Positions 1 to 13,257 of a stretch of 64,000 nt of DNA are shown in pieces. The stretch covers positions 6,740,727-6,804,726 of the forward strand of contig NC_051123.1 in NCBI RefSeq assembly GCF_014839805.1, given 5' to 3'. Every line of letters begins with the position of its first letter. Position 1 is the first letter of the stretch. The stretch is from Manduca sexta. Lineage: Eukaryota > Arthropoda > Insecta > Lepidoptera > Sphingidae. Below the pieces are notes generated by a model. It was not told the origin of the DNA. It saw only the letters and a list, made by a program, of their open reading frames with translations, and did not search any database. The translations under genes and the position numbers were made by a program.

Positions 1-357
1 ATAGCTGTATTCTTATTGTGCCGTGATAGGTTATCGTGCGTTATAATTTTGTAAATACCCTTTTTAACTTTGATTTTGTAAACTTTTTTCCTATTGGTTT
101 AATGGTGGTCTATTCACACAAATGGAACCTTGACTCTGATTCCTACGCAGACATTTGAACAATGGATCACCAAGGAATGGTCTTCATTTCATATACAACG
201 ATAAACACGAATTCTATCACATGAAGAGACGGAAAAAAATATATAGTGGACACATTAATTATATCTCTAATCTAAACATGCGTTAGCGTATGTTATCTAA
301 GATCTTTGCTCGTTTGTTTAATAAATGCATTTAAGCACATAATTAATGATAAACATA
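1..357. other. Intergenic, no gene seen
   Basis: AT-rich sequence without a convincing coding exon on either strand. I see no clear repeat family here before the hAT-type MITE that begins at 366. Confidence 0.5.
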
Positions 358-365
358 CCTTAGCA

Positions 366-612
366 CAGCTATACTCTAAGTGTGTTCCGCGGAACCCTGG
401 GGTTCCGTGATACCTCTGTCGGGGTTCCGCAAGAATTTAGAAAAATAATCAAAACACCTCTCTCAATAATAATTAGTAACTGTTACATTGTACTTTTATT
501 ATGTTGATTAATAAAAAATACACTTATGAAAACAATTGTTTTATTGTAGGGTTCCATCAAATATTTTGCTTCCCAAAAGGGTTCCGTCATTTAAAAAGTT
601 TGAGAACCACTG
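366..612. mobile_element. Short hAT-type MITE (247 bp) with 8-bp target duplication
   Basis: The element is flanked by a perfect 8-bp direct repeat, ccttagca, at 358-365 and 613-620. It starts cagctatactctaag and, read from the other end, cagtggttctcaaac; the termini share CAG and an internal CTC-AA pattern, so they are imperfect inverted repeats. An 8-bp duplication and a CAG start are family traits of hAT transposons. The interior has repeated GGGTTCCG motifs and no coding capacity, so it must have been moved by a transposase encoded elsewhere. Confidence 0.82.
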
Positions 613-620
613 CCTTAGCA

Positions 621-1669
621 TACAATAAATGACGAGGCGATCAATAAACTATAGATATTCATTAATTGTATTAGTGTTTAGCAGGAAAGCTAAAATATGA
701 CACGAGACCCCAGTCCGAGCTAAAAAATCCCCAGTTTTAGTAGTTTCGTCGATAAGCTCGTAAAAAAGGTCCGCTAAGGCACCGCACGAGACCCCTAGCG
801 ATTGCCCGGGTCGCCTCTGCTATATCCTTACCAAGATTGTCTGTGCTGTGAACCGAAACAGAACGCATAAATAATGTTTTTATTTTGTATGTAAATTCCG
901 AACGAAACAGGTGTCATAATAACATATTATATAAGATCTTGCTGTTTTCCAGCGAGTCGTTAGAATTAGCTGATCCCGTTATAAATTGATTCCACAAGTT
1001 GATCAATTATACCTACATATATTGATATTTTTATATTTAAGATGAGATTAGCAAAACTGGTTAAATATTTTATATAATTCTATGGACGTTAAGTCTTTGT
1101 AATGAAATATAAAATTGACTCGATGACGGTGCATAACTAATTATTATTGCACTATGTAGTGATGGACAAATAACGCTTGTACTATACCTTTGTGAGTAGA
1201 ATTATGTAAACACACGTACCGACTCTGAGACAAAGAGAAATTTGCACAGGAGTATAAAAAACTTACCTTTGCCCGCCTGATAATTCTTGTCTGTTTTAAA
1301 AGTCCCTTAATCACTGTAACAACCTACAATGCCGTCTATCTAAAAACTTATTAAATTAAAATATTTCCAACGCGAGCAAATTGTCAGGATAACAAGTAGC
1401 TAATATGTTAATCTAGGATGTGGTGTACCCGTGTGGCAAATTTAATCCAAATAGGTTTTGCGGTTGCCGGGTTTATTTCTAACAAACATTCAGATATACA
1501 AACATTTTCCAAACATACGCATTTATAGTCTTAGAAATAAGATAAAATGAGATGTATAGGTAATGTATATTATACAGAGATGTATAGTGTATATTAGATG
1601 TATAATGTATAATATACATTATACAGTATAATGTATAATATATATTAAAGATGTCTCTATCTTCTCTCT
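621..1669. other. Intergenic; one GC-richer patch and an AT palindrome
   Basis: No gene recognised. Bases 690-850 are GC-richer than the surroundings and may be an old repeat, not identified. Bases 1550-1650 are runs of TGTATA/TATACA and include a perfect 11-bp inverted repeat (1600-1610 with 1614-1624, 3-bp spacer). Confidence 0.5.
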
Positions 1670-1963
1670 CTCATATGTGAGAGTCCGCCTGGGTAGGTAC
1701 CACCGCTATGTCTACTTCTGCCGCCAAGCAATAGTGTGAAGTCACTGTTGTGTTCCGGTTTGAAGGACATTGTAGCCAGTGTAACTACTGGACATAATAA
1801 GACTTACATCTCAAGTCTCAGCATGGCGAGCGCAGTGAAATACCCAACAATACTTTTGTAATTCAAGGAGTTGGATGGTGCTTTTGCTGTTTATGGGCGA
1901 TCGTATCGCTTACAATCAAGCGAACGGCAAGCTCGTATCGCCATTCAAAGCAATAAAAAAAAT
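1670..1963 (+). repeat. Interspersed repeat family A, copy 1
   Basis: About 290 bp, closely similar to 15841-16150 and 18643-18953. Shared landmarks are CTCATATGTGAGAGTCCGCC near the start, GTGTTCCGGTTTGAAGGACA in the middle, and an A-rich tail after ATTCAAAGCAATAAAA. The poly-A-like 3' end suggests a retroposed SINE or a 5'-truncated LINE tail; I cannot decide which. The family type is familiar from lepidopteran genomes. Confidence 0.8.
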
Positions 1964-4038
1964 ACTTAAAAAGAGTCACGCGCTAAAACTAGCTTAAAGG
2001 AGAACTAAAGATTTCTTGTCATTTGTCCGAAATGATAAATTCACAGATTTCCATTGCCGAGAATATTGTGCCTGAAGCAAGTCATGTTAAATGTTTCTAT
2101 TTATGTACATAACATTTTGATAACTAATGCTACAAGCGATAATTAATCTTTAAATACTGTATAAACAGAATTATAAAGCGCATTTGCATTTGAAAAGCCG
2201 CATCAAGAGGTAGGTGCAACGAACAATGAATTAAATTGAAATAAACAGTCTAATGAATAATGAATCTTAAAAGCAGATAAGATTAATAGAAACACGAGTG
2301 TAGGTCTGTAAACTTAACACTGCGTGACATTACTAACAAACAGACATAGAGAATAAACCGATCAATACATTGGCGCCGCAGTAGTATTAAATACTTAGGA
2401 GCGCTAAAATGACCAGAACCTTTGGGTTATGCACATCTTATGTCAATATTATTTATCGCATATATAAGTGGTACGCCAGACACTGGAAAAACAAAGTATA
2501 GTAATATATTAACACTAGTTATTATGTCTCTAATATTAACCATATTATATAAAAGTACAAAAACTGCGAAATAATTATTAATTAGACAAAACCCAGCACC
2601 GATCTTCCCACGGATGCAGCTGAAATAACAATACAATGACTTCTCATATGACTGCCTCTTGATAACCTCTTGATTAGGGTATAGGTTGTAGGCAACTAAT
2701 TATGCAATGTTTTAAAACTTTTGTCTTTTTTCATACAGGCACAGGAATAATATAATAATTATACTACACCTGATATTAAATACATTGTAGTCCAGAATAT
2801 ATAGTAACGATTGGCGAGATACGTTGCATCCTTCGACATGCCGATTTACCTTTTTTTGGTTTTACGGAGAAAGTGATTTACCACTGCCGCTGGGGCCTTC
2901 ATGAGGACAACTTGACACTAATGTTGGGATCGCCTGCCTTACCGTTTGGCGTTGTGCCGCCCGGAGAGGTAAAAAACGTCGGGCGGCTGCCAAGTCGAGT
3001 CCCTAAGACTATGTAAACTTTATGCATGACAATACAAACTAAAACTCCGCGATAGCCCTTTTCGGCGCATTAGAGACGGCTGCGCGCTTCTTCAGACAGT
3101 TTGTATACTATGTCGGTAGTTGTAAGTATACTGGTTAACTCCGGAAGGCTTAGACTCAATTAGAATTTTCCTAATCAGTTAAGACATGATTGAGTTCGAA
3201 GGTACCATAAAAAAAATACACATCGAATTAAGAACTTCTTCCGTTTTTTGAAGTCGCGTAAAAAAAAATTACAAAAAATTAATCCGCCTTCATAGATAGA
3301 CAAATAAAAGACGTTTTGTCATAGTTTTTTTTACGACGTATTCAGATAATTTTTTGGGCTTTAAAAAAATTATGGCATAGAAATCCTCAACATGGTTAGG
3401 TTTTATCTTTGTATATGTGCGAGCCAAGAGAATGAGTCGAGCGTGACGAGGTCGCGGCCAGCGAGGACCAGAAATAAATAATTAAGCATATACTTACTCC
3501 TTTTACACTCGTTACCGGCGTTATATAAACTGAATAATACTTCATCATCGATATATATGTACTACGTACTTCATACATTACCTGAATGTTTTGGGCATTC
3601 TATACATTGCCTTTATTATCATTGTATAGAATACCGGATTGTACAAATTGACGGTAACGTAGACAATAAAATTGTTGGTTGTAAAGCATAGATTTACTAA
3701 GCACATATTGTATTAAATACTCTTGACGTGAATAAATACATTATCGAAGTCTAGTCACAAGCACCACAGCAAAATCTATTACGGATTGATCCAATTTTCT
3801 ATTCCGCTCGCACATAAGCGAGTCGTGTTTGCAATTGCAACACATGGTCAGGTAGACTGCAATAGTTTGCTCGATTCGTATTCCAGACTCGATCGGCTTT
3901 CGTAAACAGTTGTTGGAAAATTTTATAGACACGTTTTGCTTGCGACTTCGCTGACGTTAAATTCTTTCCTAGAATGAAAAGTTTCTGCAATGAATAAAAC
4001 GAGAGAATATTGTCATATAAAAACAAGTAGAAGATAAA
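1964..4038. other. Intergenic, no gene recognised
   Basis: Short open frames occur but none resembles a known protein or shows exon structure. Bases 2790-3010 are GC-richer and may be an unidentified old element. Bases 3209-3255 match a short repeat also seen at 17970-18016 and 35322-35371 (poly-A, TACAC-TCGAATT-, then TTGAAGTCG), listed separately. Confidence 0.5.
3209..3255 (+). repeat. Short interspersed repeat B, copy 1
   Basis: About 47 bp matching 17970-18016 and 35322-35371. The pattern is an A-run, TACAC, TCGAATT or TCGATTT, GA-AACCTCCT or a variant, a T-run and GAAGTCGGTT or a variant. It looks like the terminus of a transposon family, but no full element is recognisable here. Confidence 0.6.
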
Positions 4039-4290
4039 CACTGCTGTGGCGGGGAAGTTGTATTGCCTGCGCGGTACGACCACTGCTCTGATATGCTGAG
4101 TTCAGATCCCGGGTTAGGCAAAGTGGCATTTGGATTTTTCTGCTCACTATCAGCCCGGAGTCTGGAATTTATGCCCCATACGTGGTGATAGGACTATTAC
4201 ATAATAGGACGGAACAAACTAGGCGAAAAGGAGTGCCCTGGTTGCATCTCTGCACCCATTCGGATATAAGGCGTGATATCGTGTTTGTTT
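4039..4290 (+). mobile_element. tRNA-derived SINE
   Basis: The 5' part resembles a tRNA: a possible A box near GGCGGGGAAGTTG and a B-box-like GAGTTCAGATCC followed by CCGGGT. A body follows with TCAGCCCGGAGTCT and GTGATAGGACTATTAC. Parts recur at 11855-11910 (+), 31365-31510 (-), 34530-34635 (-) and 62290-62400 (+). B-box similarity marks an RNA polymerase III promoter as in other tRNA-derived SINEs; mobilisation by a LINE is inferred. Confidence 0.72.
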
Positions 4291-5086
4291 TAGCTTTTTT
4301 AGAACAAAAAAAACCCTTCTAAAATCGGTTTGGAAATGGAACAGAAAAATACCGTGGCACGGCGGCGTCAAATTCCCATTCTCACTTATCACAATGTTTA
4401 AAAAATATTATAGTCTCGAAGTGCTAGAATCTTACTTCTCTGAATCAGTATTCAGAAATAAATTTATAGCTTTATACAAATCACGTAGTCATATTATTAC
4501 TTTGAGTTAACTAACTTCTAATAGATTTATAAACTTTATGATAACAGTATTATTAATATTTTATTACGAATTCTAAATCAAGTAAGTATAAAATATGCAA
4601 ACTTACAACAACGGTTAAAGGCGCCCGATAAGAAATGCTGCAAATCCACCTATGGAAGGAACATTTAGTTTCAAAATTATTAATTCATCCATCTAAACCC
4701 ATGAATATTTTAATAAAGTCCACCGGAACCAGCAAATTTTTGAAAGTGGTGTAGGAGAAAAAAACGTTTGGAATCCTCTGGTATAGAACAACTACTGCAG
4801 ACAAATTTTTAAGACGTCTCAACCGGTCTGTAACGGGACTGTCCAACAAACGCGAACGTAATATGAAATATTTACATAACATTAAAACAACTATAAATCA
4901 TTACGTATAAATAGAACAATATAAATAACAGTTATATTAACGGTACCCCATTTTAAAATCCCCAGAATATTTTTATAGCACAAGTTAAAGAAATTAGCAA
5001 TTGCATTTAAGGCGGTACCCCCAGCAAAACAGCGCGCTCTCCTTATTTTTAGAAGCTATTTATTTACAAGTTGTAATCTACTTATA
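4291..5086. other. Intergenic, nothing recognised
   Basis: AT-rich DNA with short open frames only, none showing family resemblance or splice context. Confidence 0.5.
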
Positions 5087-5532
5087 TCTACTATTATAAC
5101 TAGTTACTAAATGGTTCAAATTGAAAAAATCTTTTAGTGTTGGATAGTCCATTTATCACGGAAGGCTATTCACATTATGCTATGATCAATAGGAGCGTAA
5201 TGAGCGAAACATCAATGAAAATGATTGCAAAAACGGGGGAAATTTATTCCTTTTGTGTGCTTCTGTTGCGTGTACTACGAAATGTTAAAGTTATGAAACA
5301 AACATATATGACGGAATTATTCCTCTTAAAAAGTTCTAAAAACTATACTTAAAAACAAAGTCCCCGCCGCGCCACGTCTGTCGGCCTGTCTGAACGCGAT
5401 AAAATTAAAAACCACCCAACGGATTTTGATTAAATTTAGTATGGAGATAGTTTAAGACCCTGGGAAGGACATGGTGTTATTTTCTATCTCGGAAAAACTT
5501 TCTCGCACAGGTGGAGTCACGAGCTAATCTAG
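5087..5532 (+). mobile_element. Helitron-like non-autonomous element, copy A (degenerate)
   Basis: Begins TCTACTATTATAA and ends near GAGCTAATCTAG, matching the TC start and CTAG end expected of Helitrons. It contains one copy of the ~120-bp unit found in arrays at 19508-23690 and 43292-44270 (GTTGGATAGTCC, then TATGATCAATAGGAGCG), followed by the shared 3' part (ACAAAGTCCCCGCCGCG, then ACCCAACGGATTTTGAT). No Rep/helicase gene is present. Confidence 0.7.
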
Positions 5533-8500
5533 TATTGTATATTCAGAGAAATTATACGTACTTTTGTGCATATTCGTATTTCATATCGTAGCTCTTTGAA
5601 AACGTAAACAAGTTGAGCAATAAATAAGTCAATGACTACTTAAATATTCATTTGTTTATACGGCAACATAATCGGACTTTTATGTCATTCTACCGCATAT
5701 GAGAAACGAAAACAAACGACATGATTTACCTCAGTCATTGTATTAGACAATGGATCTTCGCGTGGCTTCCTTACGGGCCGACACTACGCGCATTTTAATT
5801 CTATCTTTGTACGAACTTGTAAAATTACGTGAATGCGTACGACAATGTGCCTTGACCAAGTTGGCGAAATAATTGTAAATTAATTGCTTAACCATTATTC
5901 GGTATTACATAATTTGAATAATCCTCGCATAAGGAAATTAAAGATTATATTAAAATAGAACAAGTTGTTCTATTTCGCATAATGATGACGCCTCATTTTA
6001 TGCATGAATGCAGATAGGAAATATATTAAAGTGCACATAGCTAGCAAATGAGTGCTAAAGTTTTGTTTAGTTTGTGAGCAGGAATACCCGCTTGAGGATA
6101 TTTTGTCGTTCTACTTAAATAGAATTAGTACAATTAGCAACTAAGCATGTTGTATTGTATTATCATCACAATGGATGTTTTAAAACGCTGTAAACTATAA
6201 TTTGACATGTTTCTGCCAAGCACGATGGCAAACAATTGTTGTACATTTTCTTATCTTCAATGTTTTAGAACGTGTAATTTAAATTACTTAATAACCTTGC
6301 TGTGGTGTCTTTGTATCTTGTTACGTATATTATATTATACTTACCTACTTATAACTATTTATTCTATATCTTAGCAATCATTAACCAGTTTAGTATTCCT
6401 AACCAGTTTGGTATATGTTGTTGAAAATAAAACTAGTTAATAATTGAGTATGTACAATAGATTAATTTAGATAGCACAAAGAGGAACATAATTATAAAGA
6501 AATTAACTTATAATAATGATAAATGATTGCACGTAGACGTTTTAGACTGGTTTACAATCAATAATTAATTTACAATATAACAATGCACCGAGGAAAAACA
6601 ATGTAGAGTTTTGTGAAATACAGTTGATATATTTGTCATACATTTGTTTTATTATTACCCTTATTATGAGTTTTTCTTTTTTTATTAGGCACCGGCCTTC
6701 GTCCTCTCTACACCACCCTAAAGTTGACTGGGAACGAATGTCTATTGCATTAAGTCGGCATACCATAAAAAAATATATACTTAAAATAAAAATATATACT
6801 TACTTAAATAGTAAAAATAAATATAAATAAATAAATATTTGCGTAGATTTAGTAACATGTGTCTGCTAAGTGCTTATTTCTAATTTCTATTTCTTTCTCC
6901 GTAGACTTATGATACTAACGACATTCTTAATCTTTGGTTTTCTCAACCAGAATGATCATTGTGACCTAAGCCACATATTTTTATCATATTTAAATCGTTG
7001 TGGGTTTTTATAAATATTCTAAACGTGCTTCATATCGGGTTTTATCGAGTGAAAATAAATGTCTCTACTTAAAGAATTTATTGGACACAGTTCAAAAGGG
7101 TTTACAAATTGGAAGAACATTTTCATATCCACATGTACCTAGAAATATCTTAAAGCACCCTTTTTATGGTCCGGCGTTTTATTTTAAATATCTACCTGCT
7201 CTTCACTGAAAATTTTTCGCATAAAAAGACACAATTATGATTTGGCTTAGGATTGGATTTAGAGAATTTATTTTCAATTTGTATCTTGTAATATAAAATT
7301 ATATAATAAAATGTAAAATAAATTATGAATCGTGTCTCAATTAATGGGTTTTAATTATTTTTTTAATATCAAGCCCTGCTTATTGTTTTTGCTATTACAT
7401 AACAACTTATTTATTACCTTACGAGTTATTTAAAAAAAAAACAAATACTAAAGAATTTCAATTATTCATAAGTTTGTATTCTATTTATATCTTAATTAAT
7501 CAACAAAACTTTACGGAAATTTAACCTGTGTTTTATGGCCTCATGACTAAATTGAATATGCGACGTAAATTATATATGGTGGTCCAATGAAAATATCGAC
7601 ATAGATAGTATATCGTTAAATAGTAAATTATATTATATAAAAATGCCTTTAGAGGCATTGCTGAATTTGGATAAATAATAATATTATAAAACGGAAGTAT
7701 AATTTTAATGTGCATATTTTAACTGCCAAACACGAGTAGGCGGTGTCGATTTATCGATTGCATATCCTATACCGGCTATTAAAACGATCAATAATATTTA
7801 ATTTTCAACAAACTATAATAGCGTTCCCATAGCCTTAGCTGTTTCAATAAAATTACCGGTCAAAAATCTTGAAAGCTTAACAAAGTCAAAGTTAAATAAT
7901 ATTTAATAATATTAATAATTAATTCTGATCACTAACAAAGCTTGTTTTAGCAAGTTTTTACATGACCGAGGCGCCCCGGTACGTACAGTATTTAGAACAA
8001 TGACATTTTACAAATAGACGCGTCATAGACTAACAAAATTGCACATAAAAACAGCGCAGTATTTATTATAGTCATTTCTTGAGTCATATACCTGTACAGC
8101 CCTAGCAGCTCACATTGATACGGCCCGAGTGAACCCGAGTGGGTATATTATAATTCTCTTTGCGAGTTGTCCCGAACGTCAACCGCCCCGTCACTATGAC
8201 AGTCGAATAAAATGCATTTATTAAAAAATAAGTTAAATAGTATATAGTTACTACTAACGTATGAACTGAAACGTTTTTTTCATCCACAGTTGGACTATAA
8301 TTTGTACATCGTCTAAAAACACACGACGGCATTTTATTCATAAAAATACAAAAGTTAGTAAGCCGACTAGCCGTGACAGTGGTTGGAGGTTTCGTCTTGC
8401 CAGTATTGAGCTCGGACAACGTATTTATGTAATAAAAACATTTTAGATTTAGAATACCAACTTTGTTACAATAAGTATTGTGTGCAAGTATTGCTCTATT

Positions 8501-9474
8501 TTTCCTTTGGTTAGAGGTTTGCATGACAGCCCAAATACGTCTGGCATTTATGTAGGTACTGATATGATTGCACTTTTACTACTTGCTTAAGATAAAAAAA
8601 TGTTTTATAAATGTAGGTGACTAAGTAAATCAAATAAAATGTAAACCACATTCATCAATGAATGATTTCAAAGATTGTATAATTTTAAGTGAAATATCTT
8701 TTTAAATCTACTAATATATGCCTAAACTAAGTTTATTTCATAGCAGTAGTAAGGGCATATTATTGTTTTATTTTTAATTTCAATCCTCGGAAGTTAACAG
8801 AGTCATGACAGGGTTATATTTTGTTCATCCTGCAATAAAAAAAACAAAATCCTAAATTAACTTTTTCTTCTTTAATTCTAACCATTTCAAGATCATCGCA
8901 TGGACGGTTAATATATCTTTACCGTTCAATTTTCGTCATGTACCTTCAGTAAGTGCCACTGCTCTGGAAAATTTATTTCACTTTTAGCTACATAAAAATA
9001 TAATTATACAATAAAAAAAGGTGTATAAGTTTATATTAAAGGTTTGCGTATTAATAAATGTGGTCTTTTATTTTTTAAATGCGAGTTTACAAATAGATTT
9101 AACTTATAAAATAATATGTAGAGTACATCATAAGCACACACAAGACATATATACATTAAAGAAGCTCTTTAGGTCAAACTGAGTAAGAAGCATTAAAAGA
9201 TATATGGCTATAAATATATAATAATATAGTGTAACTGATTCGTTCCATTTCAAGAAGAAACAATGCGCTAGAAATCAGTGCCGAAGTGTCTATGGACCGG
9301 TTTCTCTTTACGTAGAATTTGTGTAGAATCTAATAATCATCAGAACGATTTGCAAAACTCATTTATGCATATTAGTACCTATATGTTATGTCGGATTCCC
9401 TTTCCGAAAATTTCACCATACGCTACTGCTAGGAATGTTATTCTTTATTCTATTGTCGGTTTTCTTTGTTACAG
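5533..9474. other. Gene-poor region upstream of the CRAL-TRIO exons
   Basis: No exon could be supported on either strand, although the missing first exon(s) of the CRAL-TRIO gene could lie here or beyond the left edge. I looked on the + strand for a tryptophan- and PHLP-containing N-terminal helix exon ending in phase 1 before a GT donor and found none. The longest open frame (8102-8524, minus) resembles nothing I recognise. Confidence 0.45.
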
Positions 9475-12400
9475 ATCGTCACTTACTGGAATTGTTCGTG
9501 CGTGGATGTCGCATGGATTTGGACAGAGCGAGATCCAAGCTAGAGGCGTTCTGTCTGGCGAGAGCACGTCACAGCGACTTGTACGAACATCGCTCGTTCA
9601 CCGAACCCCCTCTGAACGACATTTGCAAGTTCATGTACGTGTTAATTGTTATTATTACTAATGTTATATCTAGAATATTAATTGAGAGGGTATTTGTGAC
9701 ACTCTTTTGCTATAAAAACGATGAGCGTAGACCGTTTGGATCGCTATGACTGTCCACGACCTGTGTATATATTATAACCAGTTATAATTCTTTTTATTTT
9801 TGTTAATCAACTCACAATCCTTTTCTAACAATATTAAATAAACAATATAAATAAATAAATAAAATAAAATGCTTTATTCATAACGTAGACAAACATAGTT
9901 GCGCTTATGATAAGTCATGGTACATGGGAATATTTAATTATTACTACAATAAAGTCGCGTATATAACTAGACATTGTACTATTGCATTTTATATGGGACA
10001 TTAAATAAATGAAAGACTATAAAGTAAGCCGTATTATAGCCGGCTAACAACTTGAGCAAACAACCGCGTGGCCGGAGATAGATTTTCTGTTTAGACTCTG
10101 AACAAGACTTAATATTGAATTAATTGTGTATTGACGTAACATAAATGTAGTATTTGGAACAATAAGATAATATAAGTTATAATTAAGCCCATAATCAATG
10201 TAATTTGTCAACAACCTTGTCATATAAATAATGGAGCAGGTACGATAGTTATTTTTAATAGAATATATTATACCAGCTGTTGCTCGCGGCCCCGCATGCG
10301 TGATATAGTTTTTCTTGGATAAAAGTTCCGCTTTATATTTTCCCGGGATAAAAAGTAGCCTATAGAGCTTAGGAGTAATTTATTCTCTCTTTTAGTTCGT
10401 AGTATAACAGCGCCCTAATTTCCACCCACAGGGACATAGCAACTCTTCCCAAACTGACGGACGACGGGCTACGAGTGACAATCTTCAGGATAAAAGCTGG
10501 CTATCCCGAGAGTAGCGCTGACGTCAGCGCTGCGGTGCGAGCTGTGCTCCTCATCAGCGATGTTCGGATGAGGGATGAAGTACTTATCACTGGCGATGTC
10601 TTTATATACGAGGTTAGCTTGAATCATTTTTGTTATATAAAAATATTTTTAATTGGTACGCATTATGGTTCTAATTTGTAACTAGGTATCAAAGTTAAGT
10701 TAAGAGTTTGGTACCACTGATATAATTAGCCATTGAGGTCTATTGGAACACCAAAAGCATACATACAATGTGGTATTTTGTATCAAGTGTAAGTCAACAT
10801 TTTACAAATTATTGATGATTTTTATATATCATGTTTTACACTTTTTTGTAAATGATTTGAAGTATATTTTTATTCAATGTCCTATAGAGTAAAGTCATTT
10901 CTGATGAAGGTAATATTATCGCGACACAGGTGTCACAAGTGCGTGGGTCCCTAGTGCCACGTGTGGCAGCGGCAGCCAGTGCCATAAGACGTGGCATCCA
11001 GCTGGCACAGTCGGCATATCCTCAGAGGCTAAAGAGGATCCACGTTGTCGGTGCGCCACCATTCCTCGCCTCTTCGCTCCAACTCATGCGCAGTTGCGTC
11101 AATGAGAAAATTAGGAGACGGGTAAGTTAGAAATATAGTATTATTATTATTAGTAGTAGTAGTAAAAGGAAATTACGAAGTTAGAAGCGAATTAATGTAC
11201 TTGTTATATGTATCAAGAAAGAAAAAAAAATTGCGATTATCTAGTCGCTAATATTTACTGCAAAATTTCAATCAGAATTTATTTAAACCTTTAAACAGTT
11301 TTGAATTGAAACATTCTACAATGATTCGGAAAACACGCACGATAGGTAACCGATTATTTTGAAGTTTAATGCGTAATGTCTTATACTTCGGCTCTAAATT
11401 TAAATTAAGTTTCTATTTAAATGAACTATTATAATATCTGCGCTAAATGGAATGACCTTCGTCTATCAACATCAATATTTGTATACATTTCTGACGTTAT
11501 ATAACACTTCGTCTTGTTGCTAACTTGGTAAAATTTTATGTTCGTCTGTCGTTAATTAAATGTCAAACATTGATCAAGCTATCGTACATAACAGTGCGTG
11601 CATAATAGGAGGTGCCATTAGGGTATTTTTTGGTGAATTTTCACTTTCCTCATAAACAGTAATGAATAAAGACGGCGTAATAAAATATGTAGAGGAACAA
11701 AGTAAGTAATATCGGAAGCAAGAAGTTGAATTCTTAAACATAAAAATCAGTTTTGGTTATAGTGTTTAATTAGTATATTTTTATTGCATTTATTTAAGTT
11801 TAAAATTAATAGTAAAAAAAATGGAATGTCTACGCAATGACACACTTGGCGAATAGTGGGTGTCCTGATTGCACCTCTACCTATGCCTTCGGGAATTAAG
11901 ACATGACGTATGTGTGTGATATATTATAGACGAAAATGTAGTCTGTACTATACATTCCTTCAATTTGTAGTTAGCCATAAAACAATCAGATAGATCTCGA
12001 CTTCTTTTTTTAATTAGTACAAACAATAACCTTAGTCTTAGATAACAGAAATCAAAGGAAACCCCGTAATTTCCTTTCATTAGAATACAATGGCCGTAAA
12101 CCGTTAGCAAGAAACTTGATACTTATGAAAACCTTGTGTATCACCTACTTTACCCAATGGCATCGATATCAATTATCGATTTCCGTAAATATTAAAAAAC
12201 ATAAAACAAGGATATATTGACCTTCAAATACAAAATAAATGTCAAGACAACTTGGGAAACCAAAACGGTATATTTTATTGCTAACAGCAACTGTTGGCAC
12301 GTTGCTAGCGTTTGTGTGAACGAATTATAATACAAAATACCACGGTATCACTTCCTCGTCAGTGACCTAGAAAAACCAAATAGAGTTTACACTTTTATTC

Positions 12401-13257
12401 TTAATCACACTTGGCGTCCCTATAGCTTGATAAAGTGAATTACATAACGGTGACTCAGGAAGTTCATTGAAGGTTATTTTTTGTGTGAATTTTCTCATGA
12501 AACGTGTCTGTATTAAACGGCACGAAATGCATTTTTATCTGCTCTCAAGTGAGTCACTCAATCGTTTGTTAATCATCTGCTTTCTTACATCATTGGATAT
12601 GATAGTGATGACGTAGTATTTATAAAATATATAATGTATAGTATGTATGTAATAGTATTTAAAAACTATCTGACAAATTTACTTTTCAAATCTAAAGCAG
12701 TAGCGAAAAGTGTAGGTAGTTAAAAAAGGGCATGAAATAAAAAAAAAGATGGCAATTACTACCAAAGCCATAGCGAAAACTCTTTAGTATAGTTTCCTAC
12801 TCTATTAACCTCTAAGTTGATGAACTTATTATGAGAACGATGGCTTTCCGCACCTAAAAATTCGATAAAAGTTTCTGTAACGCTATAACAACTATTATCA
12901 CATCCCTTCAAACCTGTAGAAATTCTGCCTCCGAACTTTGATACAGTCTTCTCTTACCCTCGAAAAAAATTTAAGTATTTTTCCAATTTTATCAAAGTAT
13001 ATTTTATTCCACAGTATTACTTACACGCCAAAGTAGATGAGCTATTAGAGCATATTTCGGCGAGCGTGCTGCCCCAAGAATGGGGAGGTGAAGAGGAGCC
13101 CATAGACGTTCTCGTGAGGAAGTGGAGACAACGGATCGACGAGAGCCGAGAGTTCCTGCGCGACCTCAACGAGCTATGCTGCGCGGTACCAGCTCAAATC
13201 GCTGACGCAGAAGTCTATGGAACAATGGGATCCTTCAGGAAACTTGATATTGATTAA
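9475..13257 (+). CDS. CRAL-TRIO domain lipid-binding protein (alpha-tocopherol transfer protein/clavesin-like), 5' end missing
   Basis: Four 3' exons can be joined in phase: 9475-9634, 10432-10612, 10930-11121 and 13015-13257, giving about 258 residues to the stop. The first exon starts in phase 1 (two bases complete a codon, probably Asp), so at least one upstream exon is missing. Exon 1 shown encodes the end of the CRAL-TRIO N-domain (LLELFVRGCRMDLDRARSKL). The next exons form the lipid-binding Sec14-like fold, with PKLTDDGLRV, DVFIYE and a C-terminal LPQEWGG, the family's LPxEYGG signature. Family members bind small hydrophobic ligands such as retinoids, tocopherol or phosphoinositides in the cytosol; the ligand here is unknown. 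Insects carry many paralogues, so no gene symbol is given. An AATAAA at 13726-13731 is a candidate poly(A) signal. Confidence 0.85.
10272..10385 (-). mobile_element. Helitron-like 3' end fragment, copy B
   Basis: Lies in the CRAL-TRIO intron just upstream of the 10432 exon. It reads AGCTGTTGCTCGCGGCCCCG and then CCCGGGATAAAAAGTAGCC, the reverse complement of the 3' end of the Helitron-like family (GCGGGCAAAAGCTAG end). It is truncated. Confidence 0.6.
11855..11910 (+). repeat. SINE 3' fragment
   Basis: Short match to the 3' part of the tRNA-derived SINE at 4039-4290: GGCGAATAGTGGGTGTCCTG, a CACCTCTACC stretch, then CCTTCGGGAATTAAGACATG. Intronic within the CRAL-TRIO gene. Confidence 0.55.

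Noticed and set aside
7000..7209. Frame with SYPHVP, considered as the missing CRAL-TRIO N-terminal exon
   Set aside because: Lacks the expected tryptophan-containing helix, does not end in a phase-1 donor, and the rest does not resemble the N-domain.
8102..8524. 140-codon minus-strand open frame
   Set aside because: No recognisable domain, no splice context and low-complexity composition; the longest frame in an AT-rich gene-poor stretch is expected by chance or from an old repeat.
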